A stretch of DNA of 64,000 nt from Frankiales bacterium (lineage in GTDB: Bacteria; Actinomycetota; Actinomycetes; Mycobacteriales; Jatrophihabitantaceae). This document shows positions 35,387 through 45,180 of this stretch, piece by piece. The stretch spans positions 59,188 to 123,187 of the forward strand of contig JAOPUZ010000040.1 in the NCBI GenBank assembly GCA_025966315.1, written 5' to 3'. Position 1 is the stretch's first letter. Each line of letters begins with the position of its first letter. A program made the position numbers and the translations under genes. The notes under the pieces are model-generated. The model was not told the origin of the DNA, searched no databases, and saw nothing but the letters and a program-made list of their open reading frames with translations.

Positions 35387-37351
35387 TCAGCCGCGCCGGC
35401 CGAGGCGCGCCAGCACATGCCGTCGCGGCGCACTGATCGAATCCGGTGGCACGTCGACAACGTGTTTCTCGACCGGCTGCGCAGCGAGCCCAGACAAGTC
35501 GAGGTAATGCGAGGCGAACTTCAGCTCTTGCAGGTAGGCGCGGGCCGAGGCGATCACGCCGTCCCGGTCGTGGGTATAGACATAGTCGAACCGGCGCAGC
35601 CCGTCCGGGCCGGCATCGCCACAGTCACGGCCCACGAACGCCGCGGCGTAATGCGGATTGATCACTATCACGACCCATTCGTGGCCCAGGCGGCTGCCTT
35701 CTCGCAATGGTCCGACATGAAAGCGCGGTTCGTCCTGGGTCTCGATGCCGTCGGCCAGGACGATGGTCAGCGCATTGGAACGCGAAAGTTCGGCGTAACG
35801 CGCGGCTTTTTGGGGCGTGAAGAATTTCCGGTTCTGGAAGCTGGACAGCAGCACCGAAGCGTGTCCACCAGCCGCGTTCTGTTCTTCCAGGTGCCGACTT
35901 ATGTGCAGCAAATGCTTCTTGGCCGCGCGCTGGCTTTCGGCGTAGGACGCCAGCACTTCGAACGGCGTCTGCCCATTCAACGGAGCGAGCTTCTGGCGCA
36001 GGGGTATGACGTGCCGTGGTGCCGGCACTGACTCCGGCAACGGGCCGGGCCGACCGTAGCGATAGCCCTGTCCGTACGTTGCGCCGAATACGCGTGCGAA
36101 ACGCTCGTGTTCCTCGGTCTCGATTCCCTCGGCGAGGATTACGGCCCCAGTGCGCTCGGCATAAGCTCGAACGGCTGCGGTGATGGCCGCCGCTTCACGT
36201 TTCGGGGCACTGCGCACCAGCGCCATATCCAGCTTCACGACATCTGGACGCAGGAACGGAAGCAAGGCCAGCGAGCTTTCTTCCGCACCCACGTCATCAA
36301 GGGCCACGCCCCATGAATCACGCCGAGCCTGGTCGGTAGCGTGCAGCAATTCCGTCGCGTATCCCTCGACGTCGCGCTCGACAACTTCCAGAATTGCCCG
36401 CAATTCGATCCGGGCCCGGGACAAACCGGCGAGCAGATGGGGCGGGCATTCGATCGCCAAGCCGGCCGGTTCGACGTTGATGAGCCACGACAGGCTCGGA
36501 TGCAATCCGGCATCGACGGCGGCCTGCATCGCGTGGACACGGCACAACCAGTCCAGCTCGCCGAGACGTCCCGCCTTCTTGGCTGCTTCCAGTAAGGCCA
36601 TCGGGGATTCCAACGCGGTGCCGGCCGGTCCACGGGACAACGCCTCGAAACCGGCGACCGTGCCTGACGCTAGATGGACAACCGGCTGAAAAAGCGTCCG
36701 GACGGCACGATCATCGATGACTGCGTCAATTGTCCACCGGTCCGCCGTGACGGCAGCACCGATAGTTGTGGCCGCGGGAATGGACTGTGGCGACGAGGGT
36801 ACGTCGTAGGCCAGCGCCTCGAGTTCACGCAGACGCCGATGCGAATCCAGCGCACTGACCACCGCATCACGCACCTGGGCCAACTGCTCTTGTTGATCCT
36901 GCCCCAGCACCAACGGCTGATCGGACCAGATACACACCGTGCCCAGGGCCAGGCCTTCACGCCCGATCAATGGCGCCGCGGCGTAGAAACGCACTGAACC
37001 GGACTCGCCGTTGACCCACTGATTATCGGCCAACAAGGGGTCGAGGGCCGCGTCCGCGGTGACGAAAACGCCCGTGCTGGTGGTGGAGGACAGCACCCGT
37101 TGGCAGATGCTCAAGGCCCGGGCGGAGACCGCCACGGGCACCCCGGTCGTGCCAGACACGCTCCACTGACTCTCGCCGTCCAAGATGGTTATCGCACAGA
37201 AATCGACCGCCAGGGCTCGCTGAGCCAGTACCGCCAAGCCGGTGATCTCCGGATCCACGTGCGTCCAGGATTCCGCGCCCGCCAGACCGTAGGCGAGTAC
37301 CGAACGCTGGCGAGCAGTCTCATTCTGGTCATTCACCAGCGGGGAGGTCAT
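35387..37351 (-). CDS. GAF-EAL-DICT signalling protein (c-di-GMP phosphodiesterase)
   Basis: 654 aa from the ATG at 37351; the frame is open 84 bp further. Residues about 25-170 form a GAF domain. The EAL domain (about 205-445) has FEALSRGP (the EAL motif), NVEP, ALDDVGAEESSLA with the two metal-binding Asp, KLDMALVR and LAEGIETEEH, so most catalytic residues are present; the usual G after DDFG is changed. A C-terminal DICT-type sensory domain follows (about 475-600). Predicted to degrade c-di-GMP in response to a signal such as light or redox. Confidence 0.85.
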   Translation of the reverse strand: MTSPLVNDQNETARQRSVLAYGLAGAESWTHVDPEITGLAVLAQRALAVDFCAITILDGESQWSVSGTTGVPVAVSARALSICQRVLSSTTSTGVFVTADAALDPLLADNQWVNGESGSVRFYAAAPLIGREGLALGTVCIWSDQPLVLGQDQQEQLAQVRDAVVSALDSHRRLRELEALAYDVPSSPQSIPAATTIGAAVTADRWTIDAVIDDRAVRTLFQPVVHLASGTVAGFEALSRGPAGTALESPMALLEAAKKAGRLGELDWLCRVHAMQAAVDAGLHPSLSWLINVEPAGLAIECPPHLLAGLSRARIELRAILEVVERDVEGYATELLHATDQARRDSWGVALDDVGAEESSLALLPFLRPDVVKLDMALVRSAPKREAAAITAAVRAYAERTGAVILAEGIETEEHERFARVFGATYGQGYRYGRPGPLPESVPAPRHVIPLRQKLAPLNGQTPFEVLASYAESQRAAKKHLLHISRHLEEQNAAGGHASVLLSSFQNRKFFTPQKAARYAELSRSNALTIVLADGIETQDEPRFHVGPLREGSRLGHEWVVIVINPHYAAAFVGRDCGDAGPDGLRRFDYVYTHDRDGVIASARAYLQELKFASHYLDLSGLAAQPVEKHVVDVPPDSISAPRRHVLARLGRRG

Positions 37352-37466
37352 GCAACCCGGATCGGCCACCGCGGCGGATACTTTATGGACGTAACGTCCA
37401 AATATCCATTGGTACGCCCCGGGCCTTTCCGCCAAGTTAGTTCGATCGCCCGAGCGGGCGACGCCG

Positions 37467-38558
37467 TTATCCGCCGTCGCCCGGGGCTTCGATGCTGCGT
37501 TTACGGGCGTCCCTGACCAGGCTGAGAAGGTCCTGCTGCGAGCTGACGTTCAACTTGCCGTAAACAACCGCCAAGTGAGTGCGAACGGTGCTGGGGCTCA
37601 AAAACAATTCCGCAGCTATTGCCGGCACTCGGTCGCCTTCGAGCAGCCTGGCCACGATCTGAAGTTCCCGGGCGCTCAATTTGGCCAGCCCGGGCAAGTC
37701 GGCTTCGGTCATCGCGACGTTGCTGGTGCGGGTCAGTGCCGCCAGGTCGACGGCTCGGTCCAAGCGTCGCAACATCGCGGCAACGCTGGTCGGTGGCTCG
37801 CTGTGCGGCAAGTTGGTCGGCTCGGAAAGAAAAACGAAGCCGCAACCGAGGTTGGGCTGCAACGGTATGAGCACCACCTCGCAATGGGTCGACCCGCTGG
37901 CGTTGGCCTGCGTCGATCGGATGTCGACGTGCATGATGATGCTGTGCTGGCCGGTTGCGGCTGCCGCCAGCGAGGCCAGGAAGTGCTCGGCATCCCCGGC
38001 TGAGATGAGCTGCGCCAACGGGATTCCGATCAGCTCGGCCACCGCCGCGCCGAACAGCTGCTCGGCGTTGCCGCTGATCCGCTCGATCTGCCAGGCGCCA
38101 TCGACGGTGCCCGCGACCAGGGAGGCCGCCATCGATTCCGGGTCGACCTGGCGCCCCCGGGACCTCGACTCGACGTCCAACAACACCAGCGCATATCGTG
38201 TCGGCGGTTGATGACCGTATCGATGGACCCACAAGCGCACTGGAATATCTGCACCGTCGCGTCGGCGCAACACTCGCACCGCGTCGTATCCGCTCAATCG
38301 GCCCTGGGCAAACAAAGCCAGGGCGCCGGTGGGTCCATCAGCGGTGAATTCCTCGAAGTTGCGACCCACGACCGAGCCACCATCGGGATCGAGCAGCAAC
38401 GACACCGAGGGGCTGCTGGCGATGATCTCCTTGGTAGGAACCATCATCACGAACGCGGACGTCAAGGTTGTGCTCAACGCCTGCTCAGCTTCAAACCGAA
38501 CGCGATCGACCTCGAAGCTCAGGTCGTCAGGCTCGGCAAGGTGCAGGTCGTTCATCAT
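37467..38558 (-). CDS. PAS-domain LuxR-type regulator
   Basis: 363 aa. Two PAS-like domains: the first at about 25-125 (SSPSVSLLLDPDGGSVVGRNFEEF) and the second at about 145-245 (ISGNAEQLFGAAVAELIG). The C-terminal HTH at about 295-350 reads LSARELQIVARLLEG...SPSTVRTHLAVVYGKL, a LuxR/FixJ recognition helix. There is no receiver domain, so the signal is probably a ligand or redox state sensed by PAS. It is 115 bp upstream of the GAF-EAL gene in the same direction and may act with it. Confidence 0.88.
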   Translation of the reverse strand: MMNDLHLAEPDDLSFEVDRVRFEAEQALSTTLTSAFVMMVPTKEIIASSPSVSLLLDPDGGSVVGRNFEEFTADGPTGALALFAQGRLSGYDAVRVLRRRDGADIPVRLWVHRYGHQPPTRYALVLLDVESRSRGRQVDPESMAASLVAGTVDGAWQIERISGNAEQLFGAAVAELIGIPLAQLISAGDAEHFLASLAAAATGQHSIIMHVDIRSTQANASGSTHCEVVLIPLQPNLGCGFVFLSEPTNLPHSEPPTSVAAMLRRLDRAVDLAALTRTSNVAMTEADLPGLAKLSARELQIVARLLEGDRVPAIAAELFLSPSTVRTHLAVVYGKLNVSSQQDLLSLVRDARKRSIEAPGDGG

Positions 38559-38672
38559 CTGGGCTCACCTATTGTTGGTCGTTTCGACGAATGGCTACCG
38601 GTCGCCGCGCCAAGGCTCGCGACACGGTCCTAGACAGCTCTCAGAATTCGGACGGTACGCCTCGTGAATGTC

Positions 38673-39317
38673 CTACTCAGGCGCTGCCATGACCTCGTGT
38701 GCATAGGACTTTCCGGAAGCGTCGAGCAGGCCGCCGAGCAGTTTCGCGACAAGCCGTCCCACGTCCGCCGACGGTGCGTCGGCCAGTCGTGGCAATGCCT
38801 TTGACGCACGGCTCAACACGATTCCGGCCAGCGCTGCCGTGATGATTTCGGCTCGCAATTCCGGGGACTCCAGCCCAGCCGCGCTAGCAGTTCGCTCGGC
38901 CGGTTCCACCAGACGAGTCCGCAACACCCTCATCGCGGCGGCGTGCAATTCGGCATCATCATGGCGGCGAACGGCGGCATACATGGTCGGCGTCGGGTGA
39001 TTCTCGCCCACCCGATCGAACATGGCCTGCAAGGCGGCGGCGTCGGTGATGTCCAGCGGATCCTTCGTGGCCGGCTGACCCTCCTGGCGCAGCGTCTCGA
39101 GGTACAACGCGGCCTTACTACCGAAATAGCGCGCGATCATGGCGGGATCGACGTCTGCGCGCAGCCCAACCTCTCGTACCGTCGTGCGTTCGTAGCCCCG
39201 CTCGGCGAACAGCTCGGCCGCGGCGAGCAACAGGCGGCTCCGGCTGTCGGCCGAGTTGCGCCGCCGGTGCCCGGATTGTTCCCGGCCGGCGGCGCGTGGC
39301 TGCGTCGCCGAGCTCAT
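38673..39317 (-). CDS. TetR-family regulator
   Basis: 214 aa. The N-terminal HTH is clear: SRSRLLLAAAELFAERGYERTTVREVGLRADVDPAMIARYFGSKAALYLE. The C-terminal part is the helical ligand domain with little conservation. It overlaps the exporter gene start-to-stop (ATGA) and is co-transcribed with it. It likely binds the palindrome at 40946-40961 and represses its own operon. Confidence 0.92.
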   Translation of the reverse strand: MSSATQPRAAGREQSGHRRRNSADSRSRLLLAAAELFAERGYERTTVREVGLRADVDPAMIARYFGSKAALYLETLRQEGQPATKDPLDITDAAALQAMFDRVGENHPTPTMYAAVRRHDDAELHAAAMRVLRTRLVEPAERTASAAGLESPELRAEIITAALAGIVLSRASKALPRLADAPSADVGRLVAKLLGGLLDASGKSYAHEVMAAPE

Positions 39318-40864
39318 CGTCGGGCCCGCGCGGTCGGGCCGTTCGGGTCCTCGCTCAGATCGGGCTCGAAGGCGATCACGCCGGCCAGCGCGGAGTCGAC
39401 ACTCTCTTCCACCGAAAGTTCCTGTTCGGCATCGTATTTCGCCCGCGGCTTACCGCCCCGCGTCGGCAGCGCAAAACTCACCACCGCCGTCACCACGAGC
39501 AGCGCGATGCCGATCACGGCGCCACTGGTGTAGCCGGCGTTTCGGGGGAACTCCTCAGTGGCCACGGTGTGCGCGGTCAGGATCGCAGCCGCCAGGGCGC
39601 TGCCGATCGAATACCCGACGGTCCGCAAGACCTGATTGAGGGCCAGCGCGCTGCTGGTTTCTTCCGGCGGGATCGCACTCACGATCATCCGCGGCATCAC
39701 GGCGAACGAGCAGCCGATGCCGATACCGCCGATGCCCATCTCGACAAAGGGTTGCCAGAGCTGTCCGCGGTTGGTCGCGAACAGCAACAACGACAAGGCG
39801 AATGCGAGCACACCGATCGGCAGGATGCGCTGCGGTCCGATCCAGCGGCTCACGTAGGTCACCAGCTTGCTCGCGGTGAACGAGGCGACCGACAACGGCA
39901 GCAGCACCAAACCGGCCACCACAACCGAGGCACCCATTCCGTAGCTGATCGTCGACGGCGTCTGAACGTAACGGATGATCATCGACATCATCATGTACAT
40001 CCCGACGCCGGCCATCACGCCGGTGACGTTGGCGGTGAGCACCGTGCGGTTGCGCATCATGCGCAGGTCCACCAGCGGGAGTTGGATGCGCAGCTCGTGC
40101 CAGATCCACGCCAGGATCACGACCACCGACAGCCCACCGAGTAATAGCAGCCGGCCCGACAGCCAACCCCAGTTCTCGCCCTCACTAATGCTGAGCAGCA
40201 GGCCGGCCAAGCCCAGCCCCAGCAGCGCGGCGCCGGCCAGGTCGAAGGCCTTCGATTCGCGGTGCCGGCTGGTTGGTACGACCAGCGCTGACAACACCAT
40301 GGCGATCAGCCCGAGCGCGGCTGCCAACCAGAACCCGGCGTGCAGGTTCAGATGTTCGGCAATGACGCCGGTCAGCGGGTACCCCAGTCCGACGCCGACC
40401 ACCGCCGTGACCGACAAGGTGGCGAGGGTAGCCCGGGCGCGCTCGGGCGGAAGATGATCACGCGCCACGCTCATCGCCAGTGGAAGCAACGCCAAGCCGA
40501 TTCCCTGCATGGCCCGGCCCAGGATGAGCAGCGCGAACGCCTTGACCGGCAGCGCCGCGAACACGCTGCCGACGACCAGCACCCCCAACGAGGCCAGCAG
40601 GACGTGCAAGCGGCGGGGCCCGTCGCCGAAGCGGCCGACCACCGGCGACGACACCGCGCCGACGAGCAGGGTGATCGTCAACGACCACTGGGCGGTGCCG
40701 AGCGAGACGCCGTAGTCGGTGGCGATGCTCGGGACCAGCGGCGCGCCGAGACTGCTCACCACCGCAACCAGCAACCCGACGTACACAAGTACCGGCACCA
40801 GCGCCTTACCGCGCCACGTGGTGGCGTCGACGATGATGGGTGCGGGCCGTTCGGTCGTGGTCAC
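39314..40864 (-). CDS. DHA2-type MFS exporter
   Basis: 516 aa from a GTG at 40864 with AGGAGC ahead. About 14 helices; GRFGDGPRRLHVLLASLG follows helix 2 and GRAMQGIGLALLPLAMSVARDHLPPERARAT matches motif C. It resembles EmrB/LfrA multidrug exporters of mycobacteria. Coupled to the TetR gene; operator upstream. A drug or toxic intermediate from the neighbouring catabolic island could be the inducer. Confidence 0.9.
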   Translation of the reverse strand: MTTTERPAPIIVDATTWRGKALVPVLVYVGLLVAVVSSLGAPLVPSIATDYGVSLGTAQWSLTITLLVGAVSSPVVGRFGDGPRRLHVLLASLGVLVVGSVFAALPVKAFALLILGRAMQGIGLALLPLAMSVARDHLPPERARATLATLSVTAVVGVGLGYPLTGVIAEHLNLHAGFWLAAALGLIAMVLSALVVPTSRHRESKAFDLAGAALLGLGLAGLLLSISEGENWGWLSGRLLLLGGLSVVVILAWIWHELRIQLPLVDLRMMRNRTVLTANVTGVMAGVGMYMMMSMIIRYVQTPSTISYGMGASVVVAGLVLLPLSVASFTASKLVTYVSRWIGPQRILPIGVLAFALSLLLFATNRGQLWQPFVEMGIGGIGIGCSFAVMPRMIVSAIPPEETSSALALNQVLRTVGYSIGSALAAAILTAHTVATEEFPRNAGYTSGAVIGIALLVVTAVVSFALPTRGGKPRAKYDAEQELSVEESVDSALAGVIAFEPDLSEDPNGPTARARR

Positions 40865-40932
40865 TACTGCTCCTGGCGATGTGCGCGCCGCGCTGTCGGC
40901 TGCGCGTATTGCTGCGTCTAGGCAATTGCTAT

Positions 40933-40961
40933 GTCTACAAGTGATGTCTACTCAAGTAGAC
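40933..40961. promoter_or_regulatory. TetR operator candidate upstream of the MFS-tetR operon
   Basis: The palindrome GTCTACT-CA-AGTAGAC spans 40946-40961, 82 bp before the exporter start, and an extra half-site GTCTAC lies at 40933-40938. A possible leftward promoter, TTGAGT then an 18-nt spacer then TAGCAA, overlaps both. This is the layout expected for an autoregulated TetR pair. Confidence 0.6.
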
Positions 40962-41073
40962 ACCGGCGGGCCAGGGCGTGTTCCGCACAATGACGGAGAT
41001 CACGGCGATCGACAGCTGGCGATCGATGACCGACGACGCCAGCCGCACTTCGTACGAATCGCCGGCGGCCGGG

Positions 41074-42330
41074 TTACTCGGAGCCGGCCGCCTCGGAAAC
41101 CAGCACGGTGGCACCGGCGGAAACGGCGCCGACCGGCATCGGCCGCAGCGCGACCCGCACGCCGATGGCAAGGACCGCGCACGCGGCCATGACGATGGCC
41201 ATCGGCAGGACGTTGCTGGGGCCGCCGACGCCGACCAGCGGCGCCAGGCCGGCACCGATCGAGAATTGCAACAAACCCAGCAGCGCGGCGGCGCTGCCCG
41301 CCGATTGTGGGAAGTCGTTCAACGCGAGGGCGGTGGCGTTGGGGCCGATAAAGCCCACCGAGGTCATCATCAGGAACATGCACGCCAGCACGGCGCCCAG
41401 CGTCGCGGTGTGGGTCAGGACGAAGACCAGCAGCCCTACCCCGCCGAGGGCCAGCACGACCAGGCCGCCGTTGAGCAGCGGCGCCGAACCAACCCGCGCC
41501 ACCACCCGGCCGTTCACCTGGCTGGCGGCGATCATGCCGACCGCATTCAGCGCGAAGATCAAACTGAATCGTTGCGGGCTGAGACCGTAGACATTTTCCA
41601 GTGCGAAGGATGAACCCGCGATATAGGCGAACAATGCGCCGAACGCGAAGCCACAGGCCAGCGCATTCCCGAGAAATCTGCGGTCGGTGCCGACCGCGCG
41701 CATGGCTCGCAAGGTGCTCACCAGGCCCCCGGTGCTGCGTTTCTCACTCGGCAGGGTCTCGGGCAACCAGACCAGCGCAATACCGATCAGCACCATCCCC
41801 ATCGCCGCCAGGGTCAGGAACATGACCCGCCACGAACCGAGGTGCAGCAACTCCGCACCGATCTGCGGGGCCAGAATCGGGCCCGTCCCGGTAACGAGCA
41901 GCAGCAGCGAAAAGAATCGCGCGGCTGTGGTCCCGGAATACTGGTCACGGACGATGGCCCCGGCAATCACCAGCCCGGCGGCGCCACCGAAACCCTGCAC
42001 GAAGCGCAACGCGACCAGCGAGGCGATACCAGGCGCGATGGTGCAGGCGGCCGAGGCGAGGATGAAAGCACAGAGCCCGGCGAACAAGGGTCGACGCCGG
42101 CCGATCCGGTCGCTGATCGGACCGATGATGAGCTGCCCGAGCGCCAGCCCGACAAGGCACGCGGTCAGGGACAGCTGGACGGCCGAGGCGGACGCGTGCA
42201 GGTCGTCGCCAATCCGTGGCAACGCCGGCAGATACATGTCGATACACAGTGGCCCGAAGGCGGTAAGCAAACCGACGATCAAGATCATGCGCACCGGAAT
42301 GCGCTCAGAGCTGGCGTTGGACGTACTCAC
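41074..42330 (-). CDS. Bcr/CflA-type MFS exporter (copy 1)
   Basis: 418 aa, GTG start, twelve helices. Signature FGPLCIDMYLPALPRI at residues 22-37 and GPISDRIGRRRPLF are diagnostic of the Bcr/CflA drug-resistance subfamily. It is closely similar along its whole length to the exporter at 57539-58813 in the same window. It stands at the left edge of the catabolic island, transcribed away from the hydroxyacid oxidase region. Confidence 0.9.
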   Translation of the reverse strand: MSTSNASSERIPVRMILIVGLLTAFGPLCIDMYLPALPRIGDDLHASASAVQLSLTACLVGLALGQLIIGPISDRIGRRRPLFAGLCAFILASAACTIAPGIASLVALRFVQGFGGAAGLVIAGAIVRDQYSGTTAARFFSLLLLVTGTGPILAPQIGAELLHLGSWRVMFLTLAAMGMVLIGIALVWLPETLPSEKRSTGGLVSTLRAMRAVGTDRRFLGNALACGFAFGALFAYIAGSSFALENVYGLSPQRFSLIFALNAVGMIAASQVNGRVVARVGSAPLLNGGLVVLALGGVGLLVFVLTHTATLGAVLACMFLMMTSVGFIGPNATALALNDFPQSAGSAAALLGLLQFSIGAGLAPLVGVGGPSNVLPMAIVMAACAVLAIGVRVALRPMPVGAVSAGATVLVSEAAGSE

Positions 42331-42471
42331 CAGGGCTTTTCTTCTCGCGTCACCAAAAGAAACTACCGCACGCCCCGGCCGAAACCGGCGTGGTTGTTCT
42401 CACCCACCCTTGGCATGAAAGCAGGAATATTCGACCGGCGGCGAATGCGCTGCCGACCAGTGAAACGGAGG

Positions 42472-43668
42472 CTAGTGAATTGCGGTGTCGGCCGGAAGCA
42501 ACCAGGACGAGTCGAGTTCTTTCAGGCTGCCGACCCCCATCAACGTCATCGTCCGCTTGATCTCTTCGCGGAAGATCTCGATGATGTGCTGGGCTCCGGC
42601 CGGCCCGGCCGCAGCGAGCCCGTACAGGTAGGGCCGCCCGATGCAGACCGCGTCCGCGCCCAGGCACAACGCCTTGACTACGTCACTCCCCCGACGGATG
42701 CCGCCGTCGATGAGCACCTCGGCCTGGCCGCCCACCCGGGCCGCGATCGCGGGCAGCGCGTCCAGGGACGCGACATCACCTTCGAGTTGACGGCCACCGT
42801 GGTTGGACACCACCACGCCGGTCGCGCCGAGGTCCACGGCATGCTGGGCGTCATCGGCGTCGAGCACGCCCTTGATGTACAGCGGGCCCTTCCAGTTGTC
42901 CCGCATGAATGCAAAATCGTCCCAGTTCAATTCGGGCCGCATCATCGAGTACTGGGTGTTGATCGAGGTCATCGCCGCCCGCGCGCCGACGCCCTCGACC
43001 AGGTTGCGCCCGCCCATGCGGCGGTGCTTCAAGAATGCCGTCCACCATTTCGGCTTCATCGCCCCGTTCAACACCCGCGCCGGCGTGATGATCGGCGGAC
43101 GGCCCATGCCGCGCTTTCTTTCCGACTCTCGATTGCCGATGACCTGGACGTCGACGGTCACGAACATGGCGCGGTAGCCCGCCCTTTGGGCCCGCTGGAT
43201 CAGCGACAGCGTCAGGTCGTGCCGGCCGGTCCGCAGATCAGCCCAGGGGTAGAGCTGAAAGAAATGATCTTTTTCAGTGGCTTCGGCGACCTCTTCGTAC
43301 GAATACGAGGCGGCCGTGCTGAGAATTGAGAGGGTGCCGGCATTTTCTGCGGCCTGCGCGGCACCGACCTCACCAGTCCAATGGGACAGCCCGGCCGATC
43401 CGGTCGGCGCCAGCAGCACCGGCAGCGACAGCGTTTCACCACCGATGGTGACGCTCAGATCGGTGGCCTCGTTGCCGGTCAACACCTTGCGCTTGAACAT
43501 GTACCGGGCGAACGCGTTCCGGTTCGCTTCCAGCGTCTGCATGTCCTCAGCCCCGTAGTCGACGTAGGCCCACACCATGTCGGGGACCGAGCGCTCGGCC
43601 AACTCGCGGTAGTCCTCGACCGTGATCGGTCCGATCTTGTTCGACAGCTTGTACTTGAACGCTGGCAT
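42472..43668 (-). CDS. FMN-dependent alpha-hydroxyacid oxidase/dehydrogenase (copy 1)
   Basis: 398 aa from MPAFKYKL; a start 15 bp upstream is possible. The (S)-2-hydroxyacid dehydrogenase family oxidises lactate, glycolate, mandelate and similar acids with FMN. Landmarks: YVDYGAEDMQTLEANRNAF, LLAPTGSAGL, FQLYPW, the catalytic His in VVVSNHGGRQLEGD and the phosphate-binding DGGIRRGSDV. It differs in the active-site lid from copy 2 at 47351. It likely removes a hydroxyacid produced by lactone hydrolysis nearby. Confidence 0.9.
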   Translation of the reverse strand: MPAFKYKLSNKIGPITVEDYRELAERSVPDMVWAYVDYGAEDMQTLEANRNAFARYMFKRKVLTGNEATDLSVTIGGETLSLPVLLAPTGSAGLSHWTGEVGAAQAAENAGTLSILSTAASYSYEEVAEATEKDHFFQLYPWADLRTGRHDLTLSLIQRAQRAGYRAMFVTVDVQVIGNRESERKRGMGRPPIITPARVLNGAMKPKWWTAFLKHRRMGGRNLVEGVGARAAMTSINTQYSMMRPELNWDDFAFMRDNWKGPLYIKGVLDADDAQHAVDLGATGVVVSNHGGRQLEGDVASLDALPAIAARVGGQAEVLIDGGIRRGSDVVKALCLGADAVCIGRPYLYGLAAAGPAGAQHIIEIFREEIKRTMTLMGVGSLKELDSSWLLPADTAIH

Positions 43669-43726
43669 GACAACACCCCTCAACGAAGGCCCTACTACTT
43701 GCTAGCGGGGCGCAGTGTATCGCTCG

Positions 43727-44587
43727 TTAAACCGGATCTGGAAGGGAAAGCCGTGCGGCCACCCGATTGCGTAGTGGGGCCAGACCGGTGATCCGGCACT
43801 CCACCACGTCGCCGGAATCGATGACGACGGCACCGGGCGTACCGGTGGAGATGATGTCACCGGGAAAGAGTGGCATCACCGCGCTGTGGAAGCTGACCAG
43901 GTACGCCAGGCCGAAGGTCATGTTCGAAACGGAGTTGGTCCGCTCGGCCACCCCGTTGCGGACGGTGCTCACCGCGAGATCGTCCAGCGGCAACCCGGCC
44001 GCGACGAATTCGGCTAGTGGAATCAATTCAGGACCGAACGAGAAGAAGGTCGGAAAATTCTTCGAACGAGTCAGAAACCGCGGATTGCGCTGCAGGATGT
44101 CTTCGGCGGTCTGATCGAGAATTGCGCACACGCCCCAGACGTAGTCCAGAGCATCGGACTCGCTCACGTTGCGGCAGGTGCGTCCGATGACCAAGCCGAG
44201 TTCGGCCTCGGCGGTGACCCGCTCGCTCTGCGCAGGTAACACGATCTCGTCGTCCGGACCGATGATGGTGTGGTCGCCCTTGATGAAGGAGGCGGGCTCG
44301 GTCGGCAGCTCGGCCGACAGGTCGCTGGCGTGCTCGACGTAGTTCAGGCCGATGCCCCAGATCTTGCGCGGGCTCCGGTAGGGCGGCGCGAAACGAACCG
44401 TTTCGCGCGGCAAGAACAGCGAATCCGGCAGCGCAACCAGCGCGTCACTGAATTCCTCGTAGTCGGTCAGCAGGTCGATGACGCTGGACACCGGCCGGAT
44501 GTGTTCGGCCGGCAGCACGCCGCGCCGGGGATGGATCAGGGCCGGGCGTTCGACGCCGTCAGCGCCGTGAATCGCGGCCAGATGCAC
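43727..44587 (-). CDS. fumarylacetoacetate hydrolase-family protein
   Basis: 286 aa from the GTG at 44587 (MHLAAIHGADGVERPAL), a typical FAH-family N-terminus; a GTG at 44698 would overlap the upstream gene by 68 bp. The core contains IWGIGLNYVEHASDL, FIKGDHTIIGP, the metal-binding Glu pair in TAEAELGLVIGR, and FPGDIISTGTPGA. These enzymes hydrate, hydrolyse or decarboxylate 2-oxo acids such as 2-oxopent-4-enoate. This fits the aldolase nearby as a lower-pathway step. Confidence 0.9.
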   Translation of the reverse strand: MHLAAIHGADGVERPALIHPRRGVLPAEHIRPVSSVIDLLTDYEEFSDALVALPDSLFLPRETVRFAPPYRSPRKIWGIGLNYVEHASDLSAELPTEPASFIKGDHTIIGPDDEIVLPAQSERVTAEAELGLVIGRTCRNVSESDALDYVWGVCAILDQTAEDILQRNPRFLTRSKNFPTFFSFGPELIPLAEFVAAGLPLDDLAVSTVRNGVAERTNSVSNMTFGLAYLVSFHSAVMPLFPGDIISTGTPGAVVIDSGDVVECRITGLAPLRNRVAARLSLPDPV

Positions 44588-44630
44588 CCGCGGTTCGATG
44601 GCGGCAACCTGTGCGGTGGATACCCTCGAC

Positions 44631-44972
44631 TCAGCCGTTTGGATCCACCCAGCCTTCCGCGCTGCGCGCCGTGATCTGCCAGCCGCCGTCCGACTCACGC
44701 TTGAACCAGCCGTCGAGTTCGGGCGTACCGGAGACGATCAGCCGGTAGACGCGGTCGCGAGCCCACAGGTCGAAGGAGTCCTGATCGTCGGGGCTCATTC
44801 CCGCCCGTCGAGAGATCTGGGCGTCCCAGTTCCCCGACGACTTCGTCCACACGATCACGTGACCGCCCTGGTTCGGCTTGAACTGGTCCGTCGCGACCTC
44901 CTGAACCGGCAGGGCATCGGCGAAGTCACGGGCCGCGCCGTCTTCATTGAAGACCCCGTCGTCCTCAAACAT
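44631..44972 (-). CDS. small hypothetical protein
   Basis: 113 aa with a strong ribosome site (GGAGG) ahead of the ATG at 44972. It is acidic and soluble; the text MFEDDGVFNEDGAARDF opens it, and Trp-rich segments (IVWTKSSGNWDA, FDLWARDRVYRLIV, WFKRESDGGWQI) follow. I recognise no family. It starts inside the 3' end of the small membrane-protein gene and may be co-expressed with the FAH-family gene downstream. Confidence 0.65.
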   Translation of the reverse strand: MFEDDGVFNEDGAARDFADALPVQEVATDQFKPNQGGHVIVWTKSSGNWDAQISRRAGMSPDDQDSFDLWARDRVYRLIVSGTPELDGWFKRESDGGWQITARSAEGWVDPNG

Positions 44973-45180
44973 CGCACCCTCCTGTCAGCACTAGCGCGGC
45001 CGTGGCGGCCGCGGCCGGCTGGTTCGGTGCCGTCAGCATGAGCGACGGCAGCCGCGTAAACAACCGGCGGGTGGTGATCGCGCCCACGCCGATCCCGGTC
45101 AGCAGGACCGCCAGGGTTGCCGCCGCGAGCAGCAACCACGGTTTCTTGGAGTTTCGCGCATAGGTCGTCCGGCGAGTCAT
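44965..45180 (-). CDS. small membrane protein
   Basis: 71 aa from MTRRTTYARNSKK (a Met six codons earlier is possible). The basic N-terminus is followed by one membrane helix (PWLLLAAATLAVLLTGIGVGAI) and a second, Ala-rich hydrophobic stretch near the C-terminus. It overlaps the next gene by 8 bp. No function can be assigned. Confidence 0.55.
   Translation of the reverse strand: MTRRTTYARNSKKPWLLLAAATLAVLLTGIGVGAITTRRLFTRLPSLMLTAPNQPAAAATAALVLTGGCDV

Noticed and set aside
41842..43329. Plus-strand frame of 495 codons
   Set aside because: It spans two well-supported minus-strand genes and has no motif of its own.
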